DNA of 64,000 nt, taken from the NCBI GenBank assembly GCA_963706385.1, contig OY970153.1, positions 2,852,001 to 2,916,000 on the forward strand. The letters are read 5' to 3'. Under the pieces are notes generated by a model. That model did not search any database. It was not told where the DNA came from and was given only the letters and a program-made list of their open reading frames with translations. This stretch comes from Poindextera sp963706385 (GTDB taxonomy: Bacteria > Pseudomonadota > Alphaproteobacteria > Caulobacterales > Caulobacteraceae). Positions 41,305 to 49,916 of this stretch are shown one piece after another. A program made the translations under genes and the position numbers. Each line of letters begins with the position of its first letter. Position 1 is the stretch's first letter.

Positions 41305-43326
41305 CTAACCGGCGTTAGCCTCAAGGGCGCCATTCCCGCCGGCGTCGCCGTGGGCGTGACGGCTCCAATGGGCGACCTTGCCGATCAGATTGGCGAAGTC
41401 GATCGGCTTGGCGATATGATCGTTCACGCCCGCCGCCTCGTACGACGCGAAGTGCTCGGACAGCACATCGGCGCTGACCGCGATGATCGGCGTGCGGTGA
41501 TTGGGCTCGGCCGTCGCCCGGATGACGCGGGTCGCGGCCAATCCGTCCATGCCCGGCATCTGCAGATCCATGAGAATCAGATCGAACGCCGTGCGATGGG
41601 CGATCTCCACCGCTTCCTGGCCGCCGCCGGCTTCGTGGATATCATGGTTGAACGGACCGAGCACCGCGCGGATCAGCTCGCGATTGACCGCAAGGTCGTC
41701 GACCACCAGAATCCGGCGGCTCGGCATCGCGGCCACCGCGACCACTTCGTCTCGAGCCTCGATGCGCGCCGCCGGCGCGGTGATGGTGAACCAGAAGGTC
41801 GAGCCGCCGCCGACGATGCTGTCGACGCCGATGTCTCCGCCCATGAGTTCGACCAGCCGCTTGCAGATCGCGAGCCCCAGTCCGGTCCCGCCGTGGTGGC
41901 GGCTGACCGACCCGTCGACTTGGGAGAAACGCTGGAACAACCGGTCCCGCCTGTCCGCGGGCACGCCCGCTCCGGTGTCGGAAACCGCGATCCGCAGACG
42001 GCCGCCGGCTTCGGCGTCGTAGCGCGCGTGGATTTTGACGCCGCCGGCCTCGGTGAACTTGATCGCGTTGCCGAGGAGGTTGAGCAGGACCTGACGCAGC
42101 CTGGCGCCGTCGGCGATCACCGCCGCGGGCAGTTCATCGTCCAGCGCCACGTCCAACGACAGTCGCTTCATCGCGGCCTGGCCCGCGACGAGGTCGGCGG
42201 TCTCGCGCAGCAGCGCGGCCGGATCGAACGCCTGGGGATCAAGCTCCAACAGGCCCGCGTCCAGCTTGGAGAAATCGAGGACGTCGTTGACCACCGCCAG
42301 CAGGGTCTCGCCCGCGGTGGTTATCCGCCGAAGGTGGGCCCCGGCCGCGTCCGGCAGGCCGTCGAGCTGGCGCAGCAGGGCGGAGAATCCCAGGATCGCG
42401 GTCAGCGGCGTGCGAATCTCATGGCTCATGTTCGCCAGAAAGTCCGATTTGGCCTGGGCGGCGGCCTGAGCCTCGCGCGTGCGCTCCTGCAGTTCGGCCT
42501 CGAGCGTCTTGCGGGCGGTGATCTCGCGCGCCACGTCCAGACAGCCGGTCGGCTCGCCGGTCGCCGGATCGCGGAGCAGGCTGGTGCGCGTTTCGAACCA
42601 CAGCCATCGGCCGTCGCGATGGCGCGCGCGATATTCGATGCGCGGAGGCTCGGCGCCCGGCCCTTCCCTGTACAACCGCTCGCTGATCGCCTGCATCGCG
42701 GGTCCGTCATCGGCGTGAACCAGGCTTATGAGCGGCCTGCCCACCAAAAGCTCGGGACTATAGCCGGTGACCCGCTCCACGGAGGGTGAAATATAGGTCA
42801 GTCTGTGATCGACATTCGACAACATGATCAGGTCGGTGGCGTTGTCGGCGAACAGGCGATGGTGCGTTTCGCTCGCCCTCAGGGCTTCTTCCGCCTGGCG
42901 GGACTCCGTCACGTCCATGAACGCGCCGAAGACGGCGAGCACCTGGCCCTCGGGGCCTTGTTCCGCGGCCCCCTTGCACGCCACGTGACGCAGCTCGCCG
43001 TCGAGACGGATCAGGCGCAGCTCGAAGGAAAACGGGAGGCCGCTGGTGATGGCGGACTCCATGTGGGCCCTGGCGATCGCCCTATCGTCCGGATGATAGA
43101 ATTCGAACACGCTGGCCAAATCCCGATCGACCTGGTCCGGGTCCAGTCCGAGGATGCGGGCGACCTGGGCCGACCAGGTGATCTCGCGCGAGGCGGCGTC
43201 GACGCGCCAGTAGCCGACGCCGGCGACCTCCTCGGCCATTTCGACCAAGCGCTGGAGCTCGTCGGGCGTTCCTATGGGCATTTTTGGGGAGTTGACCGCG
43301 GCTGGGGCGTTTTGGGCGGAGGCCAA
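41305..43326 (-). CDS. Hybrid histidine kinase (PAS-PAS-HisKA-HATPase-REC)
   Basis: A 673-residue cytosolic hybrid kinase without membrane segments. Two PAS domains with PAC tails lie at about residues 25-150 and 150-275. The H-box is NMSHEIRTPLTAI (H302), followed by N- and G-boxes (LLGNAIKFTEAG, DTGAGVPADRR, GGTGLGLAICKRL) and a C-terminal receiver with the phospho-aspartate D587 in LILMDLQMPGMDG. No output domain is fused, so a phosphotransferase and separate regulator must follow; none is adjacent. TTG 43326 or ATG 43281 may start it. Confidence 0.92.
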   Translation of the reverse strand: MASAQNAPAAVNSPKMPIGTPDELQRLVEMAEEVAGVGYWRVDAASREITWSAQVARILGLDPDQVDRDLASVFEFYHPDDRAIARAHMESAITSGLPFSFELRLIRLDGELRHVACKGAAEQGPEGQVLAVFGAFMDVTESRQAEEALRASETHHRLFADNATDLIMLSNVDHRLTYISPSVERVTGYSPELLVGRPLISLVHADDGPAMQAISERLYREGPGAEPPRIEYRARHRDGRWLWFETRTSLLRDPATGEPTGCLDVAREITARKTLEAELQERTREAQAAAQAKSDFLANMSHEIRTPLTAILGFSALLRQLDGLPDAAGAHLRRITTAGETLLAVVNDVLDFSKLDAGLLELDPQAFDPAALLRETADLVAGQAAMKRLSLDVALDDELPAAVIADGARLRQVLLNLLGNAIKFTEAGGVKIHARYDAEAGGRLRIAVSDTGAGVPADRRDRLFQRFSQVDGSVSRHHGGTGLGLAICKRLVELMGGDIGVDSIVGGGSTFWFTITAPAARIEARDEVVAVAAMPSRRILVVDDLAVNRELIRAVLGPFNHDIHEAGGGQEAVEIAHRTAFDLILMDLQMPGMDGLAATRVIRATAEPNHRTPIIAVSADVLSEHFASYEAAGVNDHIAKPIDFANLIGKVAHWSRHAHGDAGGNGALEANAG

Positions 43327-43398
43327 CCATAGGGCCTCAGTCCTTCGAGCGGGTTAATTCGTCCGCGCACGCCGCGCGAGCGGCCGCTTGGCTCCGGC

Positions 43399-44328
43399 CT
43401 AATCGTCCGGCGACTGCCCCGCGCCTTCAATCAGGCGCACCAGATCGGCCAGCGCCGATGTGACGGGCGCGGCCACGCCCGCGGTCTCGGCGGCGGCCAC
43501 GACGGCGCCGTTTATCGACTCGATCTCGGTTCGTCGCCCGGCCAGCAGATCCTGCAGCATCGACGCCTTATGCCCGCGGTGATTGGCGAAGGCGTACGCG
43601 ATCTTGGCCCGGAGGTTTCGCCGATCGAGCGAGACGCCGACCGCCGCGGCGGTCAGGACGACCTCGTCCAGAACGGCCTGTGCGATCCGGCGGCCGGCCG
43701 GGGTGTCCATGCCGCCGACCGTCAATCCGGTGACCGCCGCCAGGGAATTGAGCGCGGCGTTGAACGCCACCTTCTCCCAGACCGCGACCTCGACCTCGGG
43801 ATCGGCCCGCGCGTCCATCCCCGCGCTCGTCAGCAGGGCGGCCGCGGCTTCCGCGCCGGCTTCGGCGCCGGCGGCGTAGGCGCCCAGCCATATCCGCCCG
43901 CCGCCATGGGACGCGACCCGGGTCGGGCCGATGAGGTCGGCGGGGAAGTCCGTCACCCCGATCAGGATGCGCTCGGGCGCGAGGACGGCGGCGATCGTCT
44001 CGGCGTTCCCGAGGCCGTTCTGCAGCGTCAGCGCGTAGGTTTCCGGGCCCGCGAGATGCGCCACCGAACGCATCGCGGCCGCGCCGTGCATGCCTTTGGT
44101 GAGCAGCAGCAACAGGTCGACGGGACCGACGGCGGCGGCGGCGGCCATGGCGCGGACGGCCATGGTCCGCTCGCCCCGATCGTCGATAAGGGTGATTCCG
44201 TCAGCGTTGAGCGCGTCGATCCGGCCCCGGTCCACCTCGATCAGGGTGACGTGGCCGCCGGCCTCGGCGAGGCGCGCGGCGAACAGGCAGCCCATCGCCC
44301 CGGCTCCGACGATCGTGATATTCCGCAT
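43399..44328 (-). CDS. 2-dehydropantoate 2-reductase family (PanE/ApbA)
   Basis: 309 residues from ATG 44328, preceded by GGAGG. MRNITIVGAGAMGCLFAARL is the NADP Rossmann motif; LLLLTKGMHGAAAM, LTLQNGLGNAETIA and VWEKVAFNAALNSLAAVTGL are the conserved PanE regions, with the lysine of VWEKV and the asparagine acting in catalysis. It reduces a 2-keto acid; it could be the pantothenate enzyme or a paralogue, since several exist in such genomes. It converges on nothing nearby and is followed by the histidine kinase gene. Confidence 0.88.
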   Translation of the reverse strand: MRNITIVGAGAMGCLFAARLAEAGGHVTLIEVDRGRIDALNADGITLIDDRGERTMAVRAMAAAAAVGPVDLLLLLTKGMHGAAAMRSVAHLAGPETYALTLQNGLGNAETIAAVLAPERILIGVTDFPADLIGPTRVASHGGGRIWLGAYAAGAEAGAEAAAALLTSAGMDARADPEVEVAVWEKVAFNAALNSLAAVTGLTVGGMDTPAGRRIAQAVLDEVVLTAAAVGVSLDRRNLRAKIAYAFANHRGHKASMLQDLLAGRRTEIESINGAVVAAAETAGVAAPVTSALADLVRLIEGAGQSPDD

Positions 44329-44478
44329 GACGCGCCCCTCCGGCTTGGCGTTCGGCAGACTATGCGATGAGGGGCTCCCGCCAAACCAGGGATCGGGACG
44401 GGGGGCGGTCAGCGCCAAGCCGCGCCCGGAGGCTGCAGAGACCCCGTCCCGTCCTCGGTTTTCGCGATTTCAGAAATC

Positions 44479-44553
44479 TGGAGCGGGCGATGAGATTCGA
44501 ACTCACGACCCCAACCTTGGCAAGGTTGTGCTCTACCCCTGAGCTACGCCCGC
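44479..44553 (-). tRNA. tRNA-Gly (anticodon GCC)
   Basis: A 75-base cloverleaf on the minus strand: acceptor GCGGGCG / CGCCCGC, D arm TAGCTCAGGGGTAGAGCA, anticodon stem CAACC-GGTTG with the loop TTGCCAA (GCC), T arm with GTTCGAAT, discriminator T and an encoded CCA end. All arms pair. It reads glycine codons GGC/GGT. Confidence 0.97.
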
Positions 44554-44738
44554 GCTCCGTGGAGCTCCTCAGAGCCCCGAAAGGAGGCGGCTTATCGCAG
44601 AGCGCGTCCGGCTTGGCAAGGGCGTTGCGGCGCGCCTTCAGCGCCCGCGGCCGGGGCGGCGGCGCTCGAGGACGCTTGCGCCGATTTCCTACTTGGCGGG
44701 GGCTTGAGCCGTCCAGAGCGGCCGGGTAGAGCGGCTCG

Positions 44739-45272
44739 ATGACCGCCGCCACGCCCGCCGCGCTGTTCGCCTTCCTGGACCGCCTCGGCATCGCCCACCG
44801 CACCCTGGAGCACCCGCCGGTGTTCCGCGTCGGGGAGGGCGATGAGATCAAGGCCGCCCTGCCGGGCGGGCACAGCAAGAACCTGTTCCTGAAGGACGCC
44901 AAGGACCGGCTCTGGCTGATCTCGGCGCTCGACGAGACCCGGATCGACCTGAAGCGATTGCCCGCGGTGATCGGCTCGGGGCGCCTGTCGTTCGGCTCGC
45001 CCGCGCTGATGGCCGAGAGTCTCGGCGTCACCCCCGGCTCGGTCACCGCGTTCGGCCTGATCAACGATACCGGGCGCAGGGTGAGCTTCGTCGTCGACGC
45101 CGCGCTCTTGGCCAGCGATCCGGTCAACTTCCATCCGCTGACCAATGCGGCCACCACCGCGGTCTCGCGCGCGGGCTTCCTCGCCTTCCTGGCGGCGCTG
45201 GGGATCGGCCCGATGGTGGTGGATTTCGCCGCCGACCCTCCGGTGGTGGTCGCGCCCGCCCGATCGGCCTAA
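44739..45272 (+). CDS. proX: ProX-type prolyl-tRNA editing protein (YbaK/ProX)
   Basis: A 177-residue free-standing editing domain. LGIAHRTLEHPPVFRVGEGD opens the fold, GGHSKNLFLKDAKDRLWLIS carries the conserved catalytic lysine of the INS/YbaK superfamily, and LGVTPGSVTAFGLINDTGRR and FHPLTNAATTAVS complete it. The family hydrolyses alanyl-tRNA(Pro), and Caulobacter has such a protein in trans because its prolyl-tRNA synthetase lacks the insertion. It stands just upstream of the thioredoxin gene. Confidence 0.88.
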   Translation: MTAATPAALFAFLDRLGIAHRTLEHPPVFRVGEGDEIKAALPGGHSKNLFLKDAKDRLWLISALDETRIDLKRLPAVIGSGRLSFGSPALMAESLGVTPGSVTAFGLINDTGRRVSFVVDAALLASDPVNFHPLTNAATTAVSRAGFLAFLAALGIGPMVVDFAADPPVVVAPARSA

Positions 45273-45359
45273 ATTCGTCTCCCGACGCGTTGCGGCGAGC
45301 GCGGCGCGCGACCATCTTTAGGCCACGGCGCGCCGCCGGCCCGCCCGATCGAGGATCCC

Positions 45360-46256
45360 ATGCTCGGAGAGACCGCTTCCGCACCGGCCAAGGCGGACCT
45401 GATCAAGGAAGGTTCGGACGCCGGTTTCGCCGCCGACGTGATCGAGGCCTCGAAGGCCCAGCCGGTCATCGTCGATTTCTGGGCCACCTGGTGCGGGCCG
45501 TGCCGCCAACTGACGCCCGCCCTGGAAAAGGCGGTGATGGCCGCCAAGGGCGCGGTCAAGCTGGTCAAGATCGACGTCGACAAGAACCCCGCCTATGCGG
45601 GCCAGCTGCGCGTGCAGTCGATCCCGACGGTCTACGCCTTCGTCGACGGCCAGCCGGTGGACGGCTTCATGGGCGCGGTGCCGGACAGCCAGGTCAAGGC
45701 CTTCATCGACAAGCTGATCGGCGATCAAGGCCCCTCGGACCTCGACCAGATCCTGGCGCTGGCCAAGGAGTCGCTCGACCTGGGCGACCTTGGCGGCGCG
45801 GCGCAGGCCTATGCCGAGGCGCTGCGGATCGAACCCCGCGCATCCAAGGCGATCGCCGGTCTGGCGCGCTGCTACCTCACCGGCGGTGACGCCGAGCGGG
45901 CGCGGGAGGTGGTCGACATGGCCGCGCCCGACGCCAAGGACCCTGAGTTGGACAGCGTCAAGGCCGCGCTGGCCCTGATCGCCGAGGCGCCGCCGTCAGA
46001 GACCCGTGAGCTGGAGCAGAGGATCGCCGCCGATCCGGGCGACCACGAGGCGCGCTTCGTGCTGGCCAAGGCCCTGGCCGGCGCCGGAAAGCTGTGGGAC
46101 GCGGCCGACCAGCTCCTGACCATCATCGAGCGCGACCGCGACTGGAACGACCAGGCGGCGCGCAAGCAACTGCTCACCGTGTTCGAAGCCGCCGGCCCGA
46201 CCTCCGAGGTCGCCAAACAGGGCCGACGGCGGTTGTCCGCGATCCTGTTCTCATAG
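45360..46256 (+). CDS. Thioredoxin with C-terminal TPR-like domain (CnoX/YbbN-like)
   Basis: 298 residues. The thioredoxin domain has VDFWATWCGPCRQLTPALEK (CGPC) and the cis-proline region VQSIPTVYAFVDGQPVDGFM. From residue 125 there are helical repeat-like segments (DLGGAAQAYAEALRIEPRAS, DAERAREVVDMAAPDAKDPE), as in CnoX/YbbN co-chaperones. It binds unfolded proteins and may pass them to GroEL. GAGGAT precedes ATG 45360. The next gene is a Lon-N protein. Confidence 0.9.
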   Translation: MLGETASAPAKADLIKEGSDAGFAADVIEASKAQPVIVDFWATWCGPCRQLTPALEKAVMAAKGAVKLVKIDVDKNPAYAGQLRVQSIPTVYAFVDGQPVDGFMGAVPDSQVKAFIDKLIGDQGPSDLDQILALAKESLDLGDLGGAAQAYAEALRIEPRASKAIAGLARCYLTGGDAERAREVVDMAAPDAKDPELDSVKAALALIAEAPPSETRELEQRIAADPGDHEARFVLAKALAGAGKLWDAADQLLTIIERDRDWNDQAARKQLLTVFEAAGPTSEVAKQGRRRLSAILFS

Positions 46257-46276
46257 GGCGAAGAAAGGCCAAGGCC

Positions 46277-46942
46277 GTGGTCGCCAGCCCTTACCGCCGC
46301 GCCGCCGACCTGCCGCAGGTGATCCCGGTCTTTCCGCTCGACGGCGCGCTGCTCCTGCCCCACGGCCAGCTGCCGCTGCGCATCTTCGAGCCGCGCTATC
46401 TGAACATGGTCGACGACGCCATGGCCGCCGAGCGGATGATCGGCATGATCCAGACCCGGGCCGGCGGCGATCGCTCGCGCCCGACCCTGGCCGGCGTCGG
46501 CTGCCTGGGGCGGATCACCAGCTTCGCCGAGAGCTCGGACGACCAGTACCTGATCACCCTGACCGGGGTTTGCCGGTTCGCCGCCGGCGAGGAGCTGCCG
46601 GCCCATACGCCCTACCGCCAGTTGCGGGTCAGCTACACCCCGTTCGAGATCGACCTGCGCGCGCCGGCCGACGACGAGGGGTTCGACCGCCTGCGCCTGC
46701 TGCGCTCGCTGAAGGCGTTTCTGGAGCGGCGCGGGCTCGGGGTGGACTGGGACGCGGCCAAGAACGCCCCGACCGAGGCGCTGATCAACAGCCTGGCCAT
46801 GGCCCTGCCGTTCGAGCCCCCCGAGAAGCAGGCTCTTCTGGAGGCGGACACTGTCGCCGACCGCCGCGAGGCGCTGATCACCCTGTTGGAGATCGACACC
46901 GCCGGCCGTTCGGGAGAAGACGAGCCGCCGCCTCTGCAATAG
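46277..46942 (+). CDS. Lon-N (substrate-binding) domain protein
   Basis: 221 residues from GTG 46277, preceded by AAGG. LPQVIPVFPLDGALLLPHGQ and LPLRIFEPRYLNMVDDAMA are typical of the Lon protease N-terminal domain, found alone here without ATPase or peptidase. It probably aids recognition of protein substrates. The gene follows the thioredoxin/TPR gene by 20 bases and precedes the Trm112-like gene by 22 bases, suggesting one operon of proteostasis genes. Confidence 0.88.
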   Translation: MVASPYRRAADLPQVIPVFPLDGALLLPHGQLPLRIFEPRYLNMVDDAMAAERMIGMIQTRAGGDRSRPTLAGVGCLGRITSFAESSDDQYLITLTGVCRFAAGEELPAHTPYRQLRVSYTPFEIDLRAPADDEGFDRLRLLRSLKAFLERRGLGVDWDAAKNAPTEALINSLAMALPFEPPEKQALLEADTVADRREALITLLEIDTAGRSGEDEPPPLQ

Positions 46943-46964
46943 AGTCGCCGCGACAGGGACCGCC

Positions 46965-47189
46965 ATGACCGAACCCACCGCCCAGCCCCCCTCACCCGTG
47001 GAACCGGCCGCCGAGGTCGATCCGCGCCTGCTCGAAGTGCTGGTCTGTCCGCTGACCAAGGGACCCTTGGAGTACGACCGCGCGCGCGGCGAGCTGATCA
47101 GCCGTCAGGCCCGGCTGGCCTATCCGATCCGGGACGGGGTGCCGGTGATGCTGGCCGATGAGGCCCGCGCCCTGGGCGAGGGCGAATGA
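46965..47189 (+). CDS. Trm112-like (UPF0434) protein
   Basis: 74 residues. LLEVLVCPLTKGPLEYDRAR and LAYPIRDGVPVMLADEARAL are the standard motifs. Members of this group activate methyltransferases; this one has a single cysteine in the zinc-ribbon region, so zinc binding is unlikely. AGGGA lies before ATG 46965. The stop overlaps the next start by four bases. Confidence 0.92.
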   Translation: MTEPTAQPPSPVEPAAEVDPRLLEVLVCPLTKGPLEYDRARGELISRQARLAYPIRDGVPVMLADEARALGEGE

Positions 47190-47548
47190 CTGGACGCCCC
47201 TGGCCGACGGAGCTGCGCGTGCGGCGCGCGGCGCGGGTGCTGGAGATCGATTTCGACGACGGCGCCCGGTTTTCCTTGCCGGCGGAATATCTGCGGGTGA
47301 TGACTCCCAGCGCCGAGGATCGTGGGCACGGCGCCGGGCCGGGCCGCACCGTCGGCGGCAAGCGGGACGTGGCGATCAACGATGTGGCGCCCGTCGGCCG
47401 CTACGCCGTGCGCATCGACTTCAGCGACGGCCACGACACCGGCCTCTACAGCTGGGACGAACTCTACCGCCTGGGTCGCGACCAGATCCGCCTGTGGGCC
47501 GAGTTCCTCGATCGGGCGAAGCGGGAAGGCGTGTCGCGGGAGGGGTGA
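47186..47548 (+). CDS. DUF971 protein (gamma-butyrobetaine hydroxylase-like N-domain)
   Basis: 120 residues. WPTELRVRRAARVLEIDFDD and FSLPAEYLRVMTPSAEDRGH, then INDVAPVGRYAVRIDFSDGH with GLYSWDELYRLG, match DUF971 in full. The family is found alone or fused to scaffold proteins for iron-sulfur assembly, but its activity is unproven. It starts inside the previous stop (ATGA) and its own TGA stop lies at the left edge of repeat copy D. Confidence 0.9.
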   Translation: MTGRPWPTELRVRRAARVLEIDFDDGARFSLPAEYLRVMTPSAEDRGHGAGPGRTVGGKRDVAINDVAPVGRYAVRIDFSDGHDTGLYSWDELYRLGRDQIRLWAEFLDRAKREGVSREG

Positions 47549-47840
47549 GCACGATGAGTTTAGGTTGATCCAAGTATCTCCGCCGCTCATCCCGGCGACT
47601 GCGCAGCAGAGGCGCGTAGCAGTCAATGCCGGGACCCAGATCATATGGTCATGAACGAGGAAGTGTAGAATATAACCACAAAGCACACTAAGGGCACGAA
47701 GAATAACTCTCGTCGCCTTTGTGATCTTCGTGGACTTCGTGGTTCGAATTCCACCTCATATGCATTACGATCTGGATCCCGGCATTCGCCGGGAGGAGCG
47801 GAGCAATAGAGTGATTCAAAATGAATTCATCTCGCCCTAC
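47545..47840. repeat. Fold-back element, copy D
   Basis: About 296 bases between GTGA (the DUF971 stop) and CTAC. It has the same orientation as copy C, with the extra module ACTGCGCAGCAGAGGCGCG at about 47597 in its left arm, whereas C carries the reverse complement in its right arm. The right CTA (47837-47839) is the stop codon of the ubiquinone hydroxylase gene. It fills the gap between two convergent genes. Confidence 0.9.
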
Positions 47841-49090
47841 AGCGCCTCGCCCCTGAACAGCCGCGGCAAATCCCCCACCGCGCCGCCGGCCTCCTGCATG
47901 AAGAAGCGCCGCGCCAGGCCGATGCGGTTGACCGCCGCCATGCCGATCCCGCGCGCCAGCCGCAGGGCCGGGATGTCGTTCGAATACAGGCGGGTGAACA
48001 CCTCCATCGCCGCGGCGACCGAAACGTTGTCGAACCGCCTCCAGGCGGCGTAGCGCTCCAGCACGGCGGCCGAGCCGATGTCCTCGCCCAGCCGCGCCGC
48101 GTCGACCAGCACCTGCGACAGCGCCGCGGCGTCCTTCAGGCCGAGGTTCAGCCCCTGGCCGGCGATCGGGTGGATGCCGTGCGCCGCATCGCCCAGCAGC
48201 GCCAGCCGCGGCGCGGTCAGCCGCTCGGCGAGCTGCAGCGACAGCGGATAGACGAAGGTCGGCCCCACCACCGCGATCTCGCCCAGGAACGGGCCGAACC
48301 GGCGCTTCAAGAGCGAGAGCAGGACCTCCGGCCGGGCGCCGCCCAGGGCGTCGGCGGCCAGGGTCTTCTCGGTCCACACCAGACTGGCGCGGTTCTCGGT
48401 CAGCGGCAGGATGGCGAATGGGCCCGAGGGCAGGAAATATTCGTGGGCCACCCCGCCGTGGGGTTTTTCCAGCTTGACCGTGACCACCACCCCGCTCTGG
48501 CCGTAGCCCCAGCCGATGGCGCCGATCCCGGCGAGTTTTCGCAAGGGCGAGGCGCGACCCTCGGCCCCGACCACCAGCGGTGCGGAAATCTCGCGCCCGT
48601 CGGCCAGCCGCACGCGCGCGCCGCCGGCCTCGAACGCGGCGCTCTCGACCCGCGCCGGGGCCAGCACCGCGATCCCGGCCGCCTCAACCGCCCGCGACAG
48701 GCCGGCGCGGGTGCGGCGGTTCTCCAGCATGTAGCCCAGGGGTTCGGAATTGACCCGATCGGCGATCTCGGCCGCGTCGAAGCGCAGGAAGAACGGCGTC
48801 GGCCCCGGCGAGGCGGCGCCCGCCGCGTGACCGTCGGTGACCAGGATCTGCTCGATCCGCTGGGCGTGCGGACGCAGGCCGTCGCCCACCCCCATGGCGT
48901 CCCAGGCCCGGAAGGAGGAAAAGGCGATGGCCGAGGCGCGCCCGTCGAAGGTCGGCGCGAGTTGGGCCTCGAACGGCTGCGGGTCGATCAGCACCGGCGT
49001 CAGCCCGCCGTGCGCCAGGGCCAGGGCCAGGGTCGATCCCGCCATGCCTGCGCCGGCGATGATCACGTCGGGCGTTGAGGAGCTCGCCAT
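47837..49090 (-). CDS. UbiH/UbiF/COQ6-family FAD hydroxylase
   Basis: A 417-residue flavin monooxygenase. DVIIAGAGMAGSTLALALAH is the FAD Rossmann motif, LVVGAEGRASPLRKLAGI the DG-type motif and LLGDAAHGIHPIAGQGLNLG the second FAD motif. GGGLN-like GQGLNLGLKDA is specific to the ubiquinone group. It hydroxylates the ubiquinone ring. In alphaproteobacteria such enzymes (UbiL/UbiM/UbiH) have varied positions, so no single symbol is given. It reads towards repeat copy D. Confidence 0.9.
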   Translation of the reverse strand: MASSSTPDVIIAGAGMAGSTLALALAHGGLTPVLIDPQPFEAQLAPTFDGRASAIAFSSFRAWDAMGVGDGLRPHAQRIEQILVTDGHAAGAASPGPTPFFLRFDAAEIADRVNSEPLGYMLENRRTRAGLSRAVEAAGIAVLAPARVESAAFEAGGARVRLADGREISAPLVVGAEGRASPLRKLAGIGAIGWGYGQSGVVVTVKLEKPHGGVAHEYFLPSGPFAILPLTENRASLVWTEKTLAADALGGARPEVLLSLLKRRFGPFLGEIAVVGPTFVYPLSLQLAERLTAPRLALLGDAAHGIHPIAGQGLNLGLKDAAALSQVLVDAARLGEDIGSAAVLERYAAWRRFDNVSVAAAMEVFTRLYSNDIPALRLARGIGMAAVNRIGLARRFFMQEAGGAVGDLPRLFRGEAL

Positions 49091-49161
49091 GGGGTCTTAT
49101 GCGGCCAGCTTGCCGAGCCTGTCCAGTCGCCGGCGCGGGGACGGGCGGAAGGAAAGTCTGC

Positions 49162-49794
49162 CTAGTCGTCCGCCGCTTCGTGCTCGTCCGCTTCCAGCAC
49201 GCCGGTTTCCGAGGCGGGCGCCAGGGTGGGGCCGTCGTCGACGATGCCCTTCTTGGCGTCGTCCTTGGCCTTCTTTTCGGCCGCCTTCTTGACGATGGCG
49301 TCCAGTTCGAGCTGGCCGACCAGGCCCAGGGTCACCGGGTCCACCGGCTTGATGTTGGCGGCGTTCCAGTGGGTGCGACCCCGCACCTGCTCGATGGTCG
49401 CCTTGGTGGTGCCCAACAGCTTGACGATCTGGCCGTCGGTGATTTCCGGGTGGTTGCGCAGGAACCAGGCGATCGCGTCCGGCCGGTCTTGGCGGCGCGA
49501 GACCGGCGTGTAGCGCGGGGCCTTCTTCAACGGCTTCAGCAGCTCGGCGTGGCGGGATTTCTGCGGCTTCATGCGGTAGTTGGGATCGGCCTGGGCCGCG
49601 TCCAGCTCCTCGCGCGCGAGCTGGCCGTTGGCGATCGGATCGGCGCCGCGGATGTCGCGCGCGACCTCGCCGTCGGCGATGCCTTTCACCTCAAGATGGT
49701 GGAGCTGGCAGAAGTCGGCGATCTGCTCGAAGGTCAGCGAGGTGTTGTCGATCAGCCACACGGCGGTGGCCTTGGGCATGAGGATGTCGGTCAT
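49162..49794 (-). CDS. trcR: Cell-cycle transcriptional regulator TrcR (DUF1013)
   Basis: 210 residues from ATG 49794. LMPKATAVWLIDNTSLTFEQ and IADFCQLHHLEVKGIADGEV, then HPEITDGQIVKLLGTTKATI and GRTHWNAANIKPVDPVTLGL, are the DUF1013 pattern: a helix-turn-helix-like N-domain and an acidic C-tail of lysine/alanine then aspartate/glutamate residues. In Caulobacter this family is reported to act with RNA polymerase on growth genes. It is strongly conserved across alphaproteobacteria. GGAAAGA precedes the start. Confidence 0.88.
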   Translation of the reverse strand: MTDILMPKATAVWLIDNTSLTFEQIADFCQLHHLEVKGIADGEVARDIRGADPIANGQLAREELDAAQADPNYRMKPQKSRHAELLKPLKKAPRYTPVSRRQDRPDAIAWFLRNHPEITDGQIVKLLGTTKATIEQVRGRTHWNAANIKPVDPVTLGLVGQLELDAIVKKAAEKKAKDDAKKGIVDDGPTLAPASETGVLEADEHEAADD

Positions 49795-49818
49795 GCGGGA
49801 ATCTTTCCGGGAGCGCCT

Positions 49819-49851
49819 AAAAATGACGGCGCCCGGCCTTTCGGCCGGGCG
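49819..49851 (-). terminator. Rho-independent terminator of the quinone oxidoreductase gene
   Basis: On the minus strand a 9-base stem CGCCCGGCC / GGCCGGGCG closes a GAAA loop (49830-49851), and a short T-run follows at 49819-49823 after a 6-base gap. It lies 65 bases beyond the oxidoreductase stop and just upstream of trcR. Confidence 0.75.
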
Positions 49852-49916
49852 GGTGTTCTGATCCATCATATAGGGCGCTTCGCCGGCGATGGAAACGGCT
49901 ATCGCTTCCTGATCCA

